Position numbers and translations under genes: made by a program. From an uncultured Christensenella sp. (GTDB lineage Bacteria > Bacillota > Clostridia > Christensenellales > Borkfalkiaceae): a DNA stretch of 64,000 bases. Positions 1 to 7,865 of this stretch are shown one piece after another. Below the pieces are notes generated by a model. It searched no databases. It had not been told where the DNA came from and saw only the letters and a program-made list of their open reading frames with translations. Within the stretch, counting starts at the first letter, position 1; each line of letters opens with the position of its first letter. The stretch spans positions 62,001 through 126,000 of the forward strand of contig CAJTUK010000005.1 in NCBI GenBank assembly GCA_910579525.1, read 5' to 3'.

Positions 1-32
1 AAGTGCTTAAAGGCAAGCACCGACAAATAATA

Positions 33-64
33 AAAAGAGGTTTTGAAAATTCAAAACCTCTTTT
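33..64 (-). terminator. Intrinsic terminator of the minus-strand gene pair
   Basis: A 14-bp perfect inverted repeat (33-46 and 51-64) with a 4-base loop lies just past the stop of the minus-strand membrane protein gene. Read on the minus strand, it is followed by a T-rich run, so it should end that transcript. The plus strand also shows T after the stem, so it may work both ways. Confidence 0.75.
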
Positions 65-69
65 ATTAA

Positions 70-579
70 TTATGAAATTATAAAAAGTAATACCCCTTCC
101 GACAAGGTAAGAATTCCTATTACTATAAAACCTATGTAAATAAATTTTATCAATGTGCCGAACTTTGCGTGCACTTTTTTTGTCTTTATATTTTTATATT
201 CTTCTCTTACCGTTTTGTCTATGCTGAACGGGAGCTTTAATTCCGTTGCCGTTTGCCCGTTGTATAAATTTATTTGCATCTGTTCTTCGTGCAAAAGCAA
301 TTGTTTTTCGGTTGCTTCTATAAACCTTGTTGTCCTGTAATCCACACCCCAAAACAAAAATGCCGCGGCGATTATAAAAACCGCAAGCACTATTAATATG
401 GTCGCAAACACCCAGTGCGGTTGAGACGTCTCGTTTTTCCACGCTTCTATGGATAAAGTTACAACGGCGTTTAAAACAAGTCCGAGTAAAATCAACGAAA
501 AATTAAACGCGTCGGTACGTTGTTTTGTGAAGCGCGCATGATATTCTTTTAAATTTTGCCACGACTTTTCTATATCCAT
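70..579 (-). CDS. Four-helix membrane protein of unknown function
   Basis: This 169-residue protein has two hydrophobic hairpins: about residues 25-45 and 57-77, then one or two helices at 143-168. Between them is a polar stretch of about 65 residues, likely cytosolic. It starts 2 bases after the stop of the phosphatase-like gene upstream on the same strand, so the two are surely co-transcribed. I do not recognise the family. The layout (short N-terminal helix, membrane hairpin, helical cytosolic part) loosely recalls SLATT-type membrane effectors, but no diagnostic motif is visible and the likeness may be chance. Base composition is more AT-rich than in the sporulation genes to the right. 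Confidence 0.6.
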   Translation of the reverse strand: MDIEKSWQNLKEYHARFTKQRTDAFNFSLILLGLVLNAVVTLSIEAWKNETSQPHWVFATILIVLAVFIIAAAFLFWGVDYRTTRFIEATEKQLLLHEEQMQINLYNGQTATELKLPFSIDKTVREEYKNIKTKKVHAKFGTLIKFIYIGFIVIGILTLSEGVLLFIIS

Positions 580-581
580 AT

Positions 582-1433
582 TTATCTCTTTTGAATTTTG
601 TTAATCAAATCCGCAGTTCCTACATAAATTTCGTCGTTGACGGGTGCGTATTCGTCCGTTTGTAATATTTTCAGTGGCAATAAATCTTTCCCCTCGGCGT
701 CGATTATGTCGTTTCCCGTTATATAATTAAAACAAAATCCAGGCGCGCCGTCCCATATCTTTTGCTTTTTTCTGTAAAACATATCGAATTTAAAAAGAGG
801 CAGGTCGCTGTAATCTTGCAAAGAACAGGCTGTCCTCAACAAGTCGATACTTTGCGATGTGGTTGAGGTTTTAAGGGTATACCCCGTGTTAATCAAGCAA
901 TTTTCAAACGGGTGCGGCGGTAATCCCTTGCTTCGCGTGCAAGAAACCTGCTTGTTTAAAGTGCGTTTAGTATAATCGTAAATATTACCGTTTATATAAA
1001 TTTCTTTTTTTGCGCAATATGCTTCCGCAATAATCGGAGTACGGTTAAATCCTAATTGAGGCATGATTATCAATGAAGCATCAGGCGTTCCGTTTTGGTA
1101 ATTGCATATAGCTATGCAGTATTCTCTGGCTTCGGGATTGGCAAATTGCGCCGTGCCGTCAATCGGGTCGATAATCCATACGCTTTTCCCCGTGTTTAAG
1201 GGCGGATTGTTCAGTTCGCCTGTTTCTTCCGCTATAATATAAGATTGCTTGTCAAAATTTCTTATTGCGTTAACAATGTACGTTTGCAACTCGATGTCGG
1301 CGTCGGTCAATAACGTATTATCCGTTTTTACCGATTTGTTCATTGATTTTGCGCCGAGCCGGTATTCGGAACATATATTCAGAAGTTTTTCTGTAATAAA
1401 TGAAAAAAAATCTTTAATCGAAAGGTTATCCAT
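582..1433 (-). CDS. Inositol monophosphatase-family phosphatase
   Basis: Members of this family are Mg-dependent phosphatases acting on inositol phosphates, 3'-phosphoadenosine nucleotides or fructose bisphosphate. The metal-binding signatures are visible: an EE pair in AEETGE, then DPIDGT, and near the C terminus WDGAPG, the usual WD-x-AP signature. The substrate cannot be told from sequence. The reading frame is open from an ATG at 1466, but the ATG at 1433 has a good ribosome site (TGAGGA, about 6 bases ahead) and is chosen here, giving 283 residues. It is the first gene of a two-gene minus-strand unit with the membrane protein at 70-579. Coupling to a membrane protein is unusual for a housekeeping IMPase. 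Confidence 0.8.
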   Translation of the reverse strand: MDNLSIKDFFSFITEKLLNICSEYRLGAKSMNKSVKTDNTLLTDADIELQTYIVNAIRNFDKQSYIIAEETGELNNPPLNTGKSVWIIDPIDGTAQFANPEAREYCIAICNYQNGTPDASLIIMPQLGFNRTPIIAEAYCAKKEIYINGNIYDYTKRTLNKQVSCTRSKGLPPHPFENCLINTGYTLKTSTTSQSIDLLRTACSLQDYSDLPLFKFDMFYRKKQKIWDGAPGFCFNYITGNDIIDAEGKDLLPLKILQTDEYAPVNDEIYVGTADLINKIQKR

Positions 1434-1521
1434 AAAATCCTCAAAATTACATTTTGATTTTATCATATTTCAAAGTAAAAGTAAAGAGTTAAAACTCGCG
1501 TTTAACTTCTTGTTTTATTCT

Positions 1522-1549
1522 GCATAACAATTTTACACTTTCACATACT
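1522..1549 (+). promoter_or_regulatory. Possible forespore (sigma-G-type) promoter of spoVT
   Basis: GCATA at 1522-1526 and CATACTT at 1543-1549 resemble the -35 and -10 of sigma-G promoters. The 16-base spacing is a little short. In Bacillus, spoVT is transcribed by sigma-G. If real, this promoter depends on the sigma factor whose gene is interrupted at 7826. Low certainty. Confidence 0.25.
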
Positions 1550-1589
1550 TCTTTTACGGGCAAATTTTGCCTTTTAAGGAGAAAATGAA

Positions 1590-2135
1590 ATGAAAGCTAC
1601 GGGCATTGTACGTAGAATAGACGAATTAGGCAGGGTTGTTATTCCCAAAGAAATCCGCAGCACTCTGCGCCTCAAATCGGGCGACCCGCTCGAAATTTTT
1701 ACCGACCGCGACGAGCTTATGTTAAAAAAATATTCGCCCATAGCGTCGCTTGAAAAGTTTTCCGAAGGAACGGCAAAATCTCTTTCCGATCTGTCCGGTC
1801 ACGTGGCTGTCATTTGCGATACCGACGGCGTTTTGCACGCGTCGGGTCACGGTCAGCGCGACTTCGACGGCAAGGCGATTTCGTCTAAAATGGAAAAAAT
1901 TCTGCAAGGCAGGAAGAGCTATATTGCCAACCTCACGGAAGGCGGCGACGTGGTTCCCATCTGCAACGGGCAGTCGGCGGAAGTTACGGCTCAAATAATC
2001 GTGCCCATAGTCTGCAACGGCGATTGTCTCGGCGCGGTTGCGCTCGTCTCTTGCGAAAAGGGCGCAAAAATCGAACCCGCCGCTTGCAAACTGGCACAGC
2101 TGTCGGCAAATATTCTTGCGGGACAGTTCGAGTAA
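1590..2135 (+). CDS. spoVT: Stage V sporulation protein T
   Basis: SpoVT is a tetrameric AbrB-type DNA-binding protein that tunes sigma-G-dependent genes in the forespore. The N terminus holds the swapped-hairpin AbrB/SpoVT domain (MKATGIVRRIDELGRVVIPK, residues 1-50). The remaining 130 residues match the GAF-like domain of SpoVT in length and pattern. At 181 residues it has the usual size of the family (about 178). The start has a strong ribosome site (AAGGAG). Upstream is a divergent intergenic region; downstream are the flippase and mazG genes, the same order as in the Bacillus spoVT-yabM-yabN region, which supports the call. Confidence 0.95.
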   Translation: MKATGIVRRIDELGRVVIPKEIRSTLRLKSGDPLEIFTDRDELMLKKYSPIASLEKFSEGTAKSLSDLSGHVAVICDTDGVLHASGHGQRDFDGKAISSKMEKILQGRKSYIANLTEGGDVVPICNGQSAEVTAQIIVPIVCNGDCLGAVALVSCEKGAKIEPAACKLAQLSANILAGQFE

Positions 2136-2212
2136 AAAACGCGTAAGGCTTACCCCTTAAACACGGTGACCTTGCGTTTTTTAAAACGGCTGCAAGGCAG
2201 GACGGTAAAAAT

Positions 2213-3607
2213 ATGAAAAACAACGGAAAAACGGGGCAGTCGTTTTTGGCTGGGGCCGTAATAATTTCAATAGGCGGTTTCGTTTCCAAACTGTTGGGCG
2301 CGGTATACCGCATACCATTAACCAACTTTTTGGGCGGCGAGGGGATGGGGATTTACCAGATGGTTTATCCCCTTTACTGCATACTCCTAACCGTTTCCGC
2401 TTCGGGTATTCCCACGGGTATATCCCGCCTCATTTCGTCGGGTAGCGGCGCGGGGGCGGAACGGCAGGCGTTCCGTCTTTACGGCGCGGTGGGGATAATC
2501 GGCACGCTCGTAATGTATCTGCTCTCAACCCCGCTTGCGGCGTTGCAGGGCGAGCCCGCCATCGCGCTGTGCTGTAAACTTCTGTGCCCTTCGGTGTTTT
2601 TCGTGTCGCTTCTGTCCGTCGTTCGCGGCTACTTTCAGGGCAAGGGCAATATGTTGCCTACGGCGGCTACCGAAATAGCGGAACAGCTCATAAAAGTGGG
2701 GTTCGGCGTGGCTTTCGCCTATATCTTCCGCAAAAATCTCGCCCTCGCCGTGGCTTCCACGTTGCTCGCCGTCACCGTAAGCGAAGTAATTTCCACCGCC
2801 GCCGCACTGCTGTGGTACGTTAAACGCAGGGCAAAACTACCGCTGTATACGCTCCCGTCCGTGCCCGTCAAAAATATTCTGCAATTCACGGTTCCGCTCA
2901 CTCTCACCGCGATAGCTCTGCCGCTTTCGCAACTTGCCGAAAGCATAATCGCCGTCAGACTTCTGCGCGCCGGAGCCGAAAACGCAACCGCGCTTTACGG
3001 AATTTTTTCGGGGTGCGCGGTAACGATAATCAACCTGCCCGTTTCCGTTACCTACGGGCTTGCCGCTTCGAGCGTACCCCAGATTTCTCCGCTTGCCGAA
3101 AGGGGGAATATCGCCGACGCAAAGAAAAAGGCGTTTAAAGCTCTGCTTATAACGTTAGCCGTGTCTCTTCCGGCGGCGGTTGGGCTGTTCTTTCTCGCCC
3201 CCGTCGCGGCAAAACTCATTTTCGGCTCGCTCGAAGGCGCCGAACGCGAACTGTTGATAAAACTTATTAAAATTATGGCTGTTTCGTCCGTCACGCTCTC
3301 GCTCGTGCAAACGTCGTCGGCGTGTCTCACTGCGCTGGGTTACCCAGTCAGGAGCACTATAACCCAGTGGTCCACCGCGATTTTGCGCGTCGGGCTCACC
3401 GCAGGGCTCATATATTTTACCGACGCGTCCATCAGCGGCGCCGCATGGTCGGCAAACTGTGCGTATTTTGTTGCAATGCTCATGAATTTCTGGTATATTT
3501 TAAGGGTAACAGACAAAAAGAAAAAGGGCGAATCCAATGAAAATAACGCTGATAGGTTTGGGAATCTCAAAGGGCGATATAACGCTCAACGCAAAGGAAG
3601 CGCTTGA
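2213..3607 (+). CDS. SpoVB/YabM-type polysaccharide flippase
   Basis: This multi-pass membrane protein of the MOP/MATE flippase superfamily has about 12-14 hydrophobic segments over 464 residues. The N terminus (GGFVSKLLGAVYRIPLT, then GMGIYQMVYPLY) is typical of SpoVB and YabM, which move lipid-linked wall or spore-cortex precursors across the membrane. Family length is about 500-530, so this is slightly short. The tail after about residue 430 (KKKKGESNENN and onward) is polar and overlaps the next gene by 71 bases in another frame, so the last 30 residues are probably just run-on and not conserved. Its place between spoVT and mazG suggests the YabM-type member. Confidence 0.85.
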   Translation: MKNNGKTGQSFLAGAVIISIGGFVSKLLGAVYRIPLTNFLGGEGMGIYQMVYPLYCILLTVSASGIPTGISRLISSGSGAGAERQAFRLYGAVGIIGTLVMYLLSTPLAALQGEPAIALCCKLLCPSVFFVSLLSVVRGYFQGKGNMLPTAATEIAEQLIKVGFGVAFAYIFRKNLALAVASTLLAVTVSEVISTAAALLWYVKRRAKLPLYTLPSVPVKNILQFTVPLTLTAIALPLSQLAESIIAVRLLRAGAENATALYGIFSGCAVTIINLPVSVTYGLAASSVPQISPLAERGNIADAKKKAFKALLITLAVSLPAAVGLFFLAPVAAKLIFGSLEGAERELLIKLIKIMAVSSVTLSLVQTSSACLTALGYPVRSTITQWSTAILRVGLTAGLIYFTDASISGAAWSANCAYFVAMLMNFWYILRVTDKKKKGESNENNADRFGNLKGRYNAQRKGSA

Positions 3608-4952
3608 CTGCGCAACCCGCATTATCGCGCGCACTGGCAGCGGCGACAGTTTTAACAGTTTATCGGGCTATTCCGTCGAAACGCTCGATTACGTTTACGA
3701 AAAGAGCCGTAACTTCGACACGCTCAATAAAAATTTGGCTTCCGCGGTAATAAAAGCCGCGGCGCAAACGCCCGTTTGCTATTGCGTAGACGGCGCCGTG
3801 TGCGAGGACGAATCCTGTAAAATCATTCTTTCAAAACACAAAGACTGTCAGGTTTTAGACGGCGTCTCTAAAGCCGCCCGCGCATACAGCCTTTCGCGCA
3901 TGGGTTCGGGCGAGGTCGCTCGCGTTTCGGCTTACGGCGTTAAAAATTTAAAGAGTTGCCGTGCGGTCTGCGTTTACGATATAGACTGCGAATACGCCGC
4001 AAGCGAGGTCAAACAAAGGCTTTCGGATATCTTCGGCGAAGAAACGTTTTGCAGTTTCGTGCGCGGCAATCAGGTTAAAAAAATAAAAATTTACGAAATC
4101 GACAGGCAAAAAACTTACGGTTCCGATTGCGCCGTAACGTGCGAAGAGACGGAGTTTCTCAAAAAATCGCGTTACGATTACGCCGACCTCGAATATATGA
4201 TAAAGCTCCTGCGCGCGCCTGGCGGTTGCCCGTGGGACAGGGCGCAAACCTCGCAAAGCATTAAAAAGAATATGATAGAAGAGGCGTACGAACTCGTCGA
4301 CGCAATCGAGCGCGACGATCTCGACGGAATGGAGGAGGAGACGGGCGACGTCCTGTTGCAGGCTGCTTTCCACTCCGTAATGGAAGAGGAAAAGGGCGAA
4401 TTCAACGGCGCCGACGCCATAACCCGAGTTGTCAAAAAGCTCATATTCCGCCACTCTCACATTTTCGGCGGCGATAAGGCGAAAGACGATGCCGAGGCGC
4501 TTGCCGTCTGGGAGAGAAACAAAAAACAAGAAAAGGGGCAAACTACTTATTCGGACAGCGTGGTAGCCGTTCCCAAAAATATGCCCGCGTGCATGCGCGC
4601 GCAAAAAATAGGCAAAAGGTCGGCAAAGTGCGGCATGGATTTCCTCTCTCCCGTGTCAGCGGCGGAAAAGCTGTGGGAAGAGATAAACGAACTGCTCGCC
4701 GCATGCAAAGAGGAGAACGCCGCGGATATTTTCGAAGAATCCGGCGACGTGCTGTTTTCGGCGGTGAACGTGTGCCGTCTTGCGGGTGCGGACTGCGAAG
4801 AGGCTTTGCAGGCAGCGTCCGACAAATTTATAAAAAGGTTTTCTGCGTTCGAGGAGATAGCAACGCAAAACGGCGAAAAGATAGAAGAAATGGATTCCTC
4901 GCGCCGGGATTATTATTGGGCGCTGGCAAAAGATGCGGTTAAAAAAGGTTAA
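3537..4952 (+). CDS. mazG: YabN-type bifunctional methylase/MazG pyrophosphohydrolase
   Basis: The protein has 471 residues in two parts. The N-terminal half (1-215) has the fold pattern of tetrapyrrole (SAM) methylases, though the usual glycine-rich motifs look worn. The C-terminal half is a full tandem MazG module: GGCPWDRAQT followed by EEAYE and EETGD, the metal-binding EExxE/ExxD set, and a second, weaker copy near residues 385-440. MazG enzymes hydrolyse nucleoside triphosphates to monophosphate and pyrophosphate and clean the pool of aberrant nucleotides. It overlaps the flippase gene by 71 bases and the Dus gene by 20, so the three are translationally linked. The ribosome site is weak. 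Confidence 0.92.
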   Translation: MKITLIGLGISKGDITLNAKEALDCATRIIARTGSGDSFNSLSGYSVETLDYVYEKSRNFDTLNKNLASAVIKAAAQTPVCYCVDGAVCEDESCKIILSKHKDCQVLDGVSKAARAYSLSRMGSGEVARVSAYGVKNLKSCRAVCVYDIDCEYAASEVKQRLSDIFGEETFCSFVRGNQVKKIKIYEIDRQKTYGSDCAVTCEETEFLKKSRYDYADLEYMIKLLRAPGGCPWDRAQTSQSIKKNMIEEAYELVDAIERDDLDGMEEETGDVLLQAAFHSVMEEEKGEFNGADAITRVVKKLIFRHSHIFGGDKAKDDAEALAVWERNKKQEKGQTTYSDSVVAVPKNMPACMRAQKIGKRSAKCGMDFLSPVSAAEKLWEEINELLAACKEENAADIFEESGDVLFSAVNVCRLAGADCEEALQAASDKFIKRFSAFEEIATQNGEKIEEMDSSRRDYYWALAKDAVKKG

Positions 4953-5874
4953 AATAGGTAATTTACATACCGACAACAACGTGTTTTTAGCGCCGCTCGC
5001 GGGCTACACAAACGGCGTTTTTCGCAATATATGCAGGGGGCTGGGCGCAGGACTCACCTTTACGGAAATGGTCAGCGCAAAGGGGCTGTGTTACGGGAGC
5101 GAAAAAACCGAAACGCTTCTTTACACGCCGGAGGACTATACCGGTATAAACGCCGTGCAGATTTTCGGCAAAGAGCCGTATTATATGCGCAAAGCGTGCG
5201 AAAGCGAGGCGCTTGCACCGTTCAACCTCGTGGATATCAATATGGGTTGCCCCGTGCCCAAAATCTATAAAAATGGCGAGGGAAGCGCGCTCATGAACGA
5301 TTTGCCCCTCGCATATGCCGTAATTAACGAGTGTAAAAAGAGCGGAAAGCTCGTTTCGGTCAAATTCCGCACGGGGCTCGACGGCGACAGAATTATAACG
5401 GAAGACTTTGCAAAAACATGCGAAGACGCGGGCGCGGATATGATAACAATTCACGGCAGAACACGCGACAAAATGTATTCGGGCGAAGTCGATTACAAAG
5501 AAATTTACAAGGCAAAGCGCGCGGTTAAAATTCCGGTAATTGCAAACGGCGGCGTATTTTGTAAAGCCGACGCCGAAAAACTTTTAGCCGAAACGGGCGC
5601 CGACGGCATAGCGATAGCCCGCGGAGCAATGTATAAACCGTGGATTTTTGCAGAAATCACGGGGCTTGAAAATATCGATAAAAAGAGCATAGTGCGGGGT
5701 CAACTGCAAAAAACCCGCCAAATTTACGGCGAACGTTTCGCCTGCGTGTTTATGCGCAAAATGATCGCCTTCTATTTAAAGGGCTCCCGAAGCGCGTCTT
5801 ATTATAAAGAAAAACTCTTTTCCGCCCCCACAACCGAAGAGGTCGAAAAGATTTTGGAAGACATCGAGTTTTAA
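4933..5874 (+). CDS. dus: tRNA-dihydrouridine synthase
   Basis: This FMN enzyme reduces uridine to dihydrouridine in tRNA D-loops. Family signatures appear in order: APLAGYTN (17-28), FTEMVSAKGL, DINMGCPVPK with the catalytic Cys near residue 106, KFRTG, TIHGRTR, IANGGV and GIAIARGAM (flavin phosphate binding). Length is 313 residues, close to DusB-type enzymes (about 320-330). The start overlaps the mazG stop by 20 bases. It is the last gene of the spoVT-flippase-mazG-dus run; a strong terminator follows at 5928-5957. Several Dus subfamilies share these motifs, so the exact uridine position modified is not assigned. Confidence 0.95.
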   Translation: MRLKKVKIGNLHTDNNVFLAPLAGYTNGVFRNICRGLGAGLTFTEMVSAKGLCYGSEKTETLLYTPEDYTGINAVQIFGKEPYYMRKACESEALAPFNLVDINMGCPVPKIYKNGEGSALMNDLPLAYAVINECKKSGKLVSVKFRTGLDGDRIITEDFAKTCEDAGADMITIHGRTRDKMYSGEVDYKEIYKAKRAVKIPVIANGGVFCKADAEKLLAETGADGIAIARGAMYKPWIFAEITGLENIDKKSIVRGQLQKTRQIYGERFACVFMRKMIAFYLKGSRSASYYKEKLFSAPTTEEVEKILEDIEF

Positions 5875-5927
5875 AATTTTCGCCGTCTTTTAATCGAACG
5901 CACCGTATCGAATTGTGCGCAACCGTC

Positions 5928-5957
5928 AAAAACCGACTTTATTCGTCGGTTTTTTTT
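5928..5957 (+). terminator. Intrinsic terminator after dus
   Basis: A 10-bp perfect stem (5928-5937 with 5945-5954) with a 7-base loop is followed by an unbroken run of T. It separates the dus transcript from the sporulation operon and shows that spoIIGA must have its own promoter in the short stretch that follows. Confidence 0.9.
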
Positions 5958-5980
5958 ATTTTACGACTTTTCGGAACAGC

Positions 5981-5986
5981 TATAAT
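5981..5986 (+). promoter_or_regulatory. -10 box of the spoIIGA-sigE promoter
   Basis: TATAAT lies between the terminator and the spoIIGA start, only 10 bases before the ATG. No good -35 is visible at 17 bases. In Bacillus the spoIIG promoter is Spo0A-activated and has an abnormally wide spacer, so a poor -35 is in keeping. I see no clear Spo0A box. Confidence 0.4.
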
Positions 5987-5996
5987 ACCTTTTACG

Positions 5997-6788
5997 ATGC
6001 AGGTTTACGTTGAACTTGCCGTTCTCGAAAATTTTTGCATGGACTTCACTTTGCTTTATTCCGCAAAACTCGCCTCCAAAAACAGGGCGCACTTTATGCG
6101 GATTGCGCTCGGCGCGGCGCTGGGCGCGTGTTTTGCGGTGACGTTTCCGCTGTTCAAAATCGGCACGGTCTGGCAGGTGGTTTTAAAAATAATTTCGGGT
6201 CTTATAATCTGCCTTGCCGCGGGCAGGTTCAAAGGCGTAAAATCCTATATTAAGTTCACGGTTTTTTTTCTTGCCTTCACCGCGCTTCTGGGCGGCGCGC
6301 TCGTGGGTGTGTTTTCGCTGACGGGGCTGGAATACGATAGCGGAGGCGGCTATTTTCTGTCGTCCGTCCCGATAGGCATTCCGCTGTTCGGCGCGCTCGT
6401 AATAATAATATGCGCGCGCAAACTCGCCCAACGTCTTTCAAAGGGTGCGAAAAACGCTGTTGTCTGCCGCATATATGCGGGTGAAAATCAAGCGGAAATC
6501 AAAGGTTTTTTCGACAGCGGCAACAAAGTTTACCATATGGGCAGACCCGTAAGCGTAATCCCTCAAAGCGCCGCAAAAAAACTTATAGGCGAAACGCGGA
6601 TAAAAGAGAGCGTAAAAATACATACTGTTGCGGGGAGCAAAACAATGCCGGTTTTCACCGCGGACAGGATAGAAATAATTTCGGACGGAAAAACTCAAGT
6701 TATAACAAAAATATTATTGGGCGTAAGCCCCAATCAAATAAACCGCGCGGTATTGCACTGCGACCTGACGGAGGAAATCAATGTTTGA
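5997..6788 (+). CDS. spoIIGA: Pro-sigma-E processing peptidase SpoIIGA
   Basis: SpoIIGA is a membrane aspartic protease that trims the pro-sequence from pro-sigma-E in the mother cell. The N-terminal 135 residues carry about five hydrophobic helices. The C-terminal domain holds the catalytic motif FFDSGN, with Asp at about residue 173. The frame is open upstream to 5913, but that part lies across a terminator; the ATG at 5997 gives the typical start MQVYVELAVLENF and 263 residues, near the family norm of about 300. The stop overlaps the sigE start by 8 bases, which indicates coupled translation of the protease and its substrate. Confidence 0.93.
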   Translation: MQVYVELAVLENFCMDFTLLYSAKLASKNRAHFMRIALGAALGACFAVTFPLFKIGTVWQVVLKIISGLIICLAAGRFKGVKSYIKFTVFFLAFTALLGGALVGVFSLTGLEYDSGGGYFLSSVPIGIPLFGALVIIICARKLAQRLSKGAKNAVVCRIYAGENQAEIKGFFDSGNKVYHMGRPVSVIPQSAAKKLIGETRIKESVKIHTVAGSKTMPVFTADRIEIISDGKTQVITKILLGVSPNQINRAVLHCDLTEEINV

Positions 6789-7476
6789 AAAATTAAAACG
6801 CCTGCTTCAATCCCTGTTCGGGTTAAATACGCTCGACTACATTTGCGGAACCGAGGCTTTGCCTCTGCCCCTTTCGCAGGAGGAAGAGAGTACGAAACTC
6901 GTCCTTTTGGAAAGCGGCGACCAGCGCGCCAAGGCAGAACTCGTAGAGCACAATCTTCGGCTCGTAGTTTACATAGCCAAAAAGTTCGAAGGCTCCGGCG
7001 CCGACGGCGACGACCTCGTTTCGGTCGGTACAATCGGGCTCATCAAAGCTATAAATTCCTTCAAATCGGATAAAAACATCAAACTCGCCACTTACGCCTC
7101 GCGTTGTATCGAGAACGAAATCCTTATGTATCTGCGCAGAATGTCGCGTTTAAAACAGGAAGTCAGCTTCGACGAGCCCCTGAACACCGACTGGGAGGGC
7201 AACGAACTTCTTTTATCCGACGTAATGGGCACCGACGCGGATTCCGTTTACTCGGATATAGAGGGCGGAGTGGAAAGGGAACTGTTAAAAAATTCCCTTT
7301 CCAAACTGTCCCAGCGCGAACAAAAAATAATGAATATGCGCTTCGGGCTTGACGGCGGCGAGGGCATGACGCAAAAGGACGTCGCCGATACACTGGGCAT
7401 ATCCCAAAGCTACATATCCCGCCTCGAAAAAAAGATCATAGCAAAGCTCAAAAAAGAAATTTCAAAAAAGATATAA
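6781..7476 (+). CDS. sigE: Mother-cell sigma factor, pro-sigma-E
   Basis: Sigma-E directs early mother-cell transcription in sporulation. Region 2 is easily read: NLRLVVYIAKKFE, DLVSVGTIGLIKA, KLATYASRCIENEILMYLRR. Region 4 ends with TQKDVADTLGISQSYISRLE, the helix-turn-helix for the -35. The first 25 or so residues form the amphipathic pro-sequence, and CGTEALPLPLS follows where the Bacillus cleavage site lies. At 231 residues it is of usual length (about 239). It overlaps spoIIGA and is followed after 65 bases by sigG, the conserved spoIIGA-sigE-sigG order. The gene looks intact, unlike its neighbour. Confidence 0.97.
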   Translation: MFEKLKRLLQSLFGLNTLDYICGTEALPLPLSQEEESTKLVLLESGDQRAKAELVEHNLRLVVYIAKKFEGSGADGDDLVSVGTIGLIKAINSFKSDKNIKLATYASRCIENEILMYLRRMSRLKQEVSFDEPLNTDWEGNELLLSDVMGTDADSVYSDIEGGVERELLKNSLSKLSQREQKIMNMRFGLDGGEGMTQKDVADTLGISQSYISRLEKKIIAKLKKEISKKI

Positions 7477-7541
7477 CCGCAAACGCCCGCACATATCCCG
7501 CGTTTAACGCGCTTTTGTACATAATTTCAGGAGGTAAAATT

Positions 7542-7826
7542 ATGTTGCAAAAAGTAGTTATATGCGGAGTAGACACTTCGGGGCTTCCTCTGCTTTCTTC
7601 AAAAGAGCAAGAAGAACTCATGGTCAAACTCAAAGCGGGCGACGAAAAGGCGCGCGAACGGTTTATTATAGGCAATATGCGCCTCGTGCTTTCGCTCGTA
7701 AGGCGGTTCTGGGCTAAAAAAGCCAACGCCGACGACGTGTTTCAGGCGGGTTGCGTCGGACTCATTAAGGCAATAGACAACTTCGATTTGTCGGTCGGCG
7801 TTAAATTTTCCACCTACGCCGTGCCA
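7542..7826 (+). pseudogene. sigG: 5' fragment of forespore sigma-G gene, split by the element
   Basis: Sigma-G runs late transcription in the forespore. The first 95 residues are typical: KVVICGVDTSGLPLLS (the sigma-G N terminus), GNMRLVLSLVRRFW, VFQAGCVGLIKAIDNFDLS, KFSTYAVP. In other sigma-G proteins the next residues are close to MIIGEIRRYLRD. Here the frame instead reads into element DNA. About 160 residues (the rest of region 2, then regions 3 and 4) are missing and are not found anywhere else in the window. The start at 7542 has a perfect ribosome site (AGGAGG, 7529-7534). No stop codon intervenes, so the frame runs on into the next gene as a chimera of 398 residues. Without excision no working sigma-G can be made from this locus. 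Confidence 0.93.
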
Positions 7827-7835
7827 ATAATGTTA
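7817..7835 (+). other. Left attachment junction (attL) in sigG
   Basis: Similarity to SigG ends after the codon for Pro95 (7824-7826), so the crossover lies at or just before this point, in the codons for TYAVP. The base composition falls at once to that of the element. Exact core bases cannot be fixed without attR, which is outside the window. Confidence 0.7.
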
Positions 7836-7865
7836 GTACTGCGAAACAGACAAAAGGAGCTTAAA

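Noticed and set aside
3..20. Hairpin GTGCTT/AAGCAC at the very start
   Set aside because: Only 6 bp and without context from the left; it may be part of an upstream feature that cannot be judged.
3948..4604. Minus-strand open frame of 218 codons inside mazG
   Set aside because: It is the mirror of a GC-rich coding region, has no ribosome site and shows no protein family pattern.
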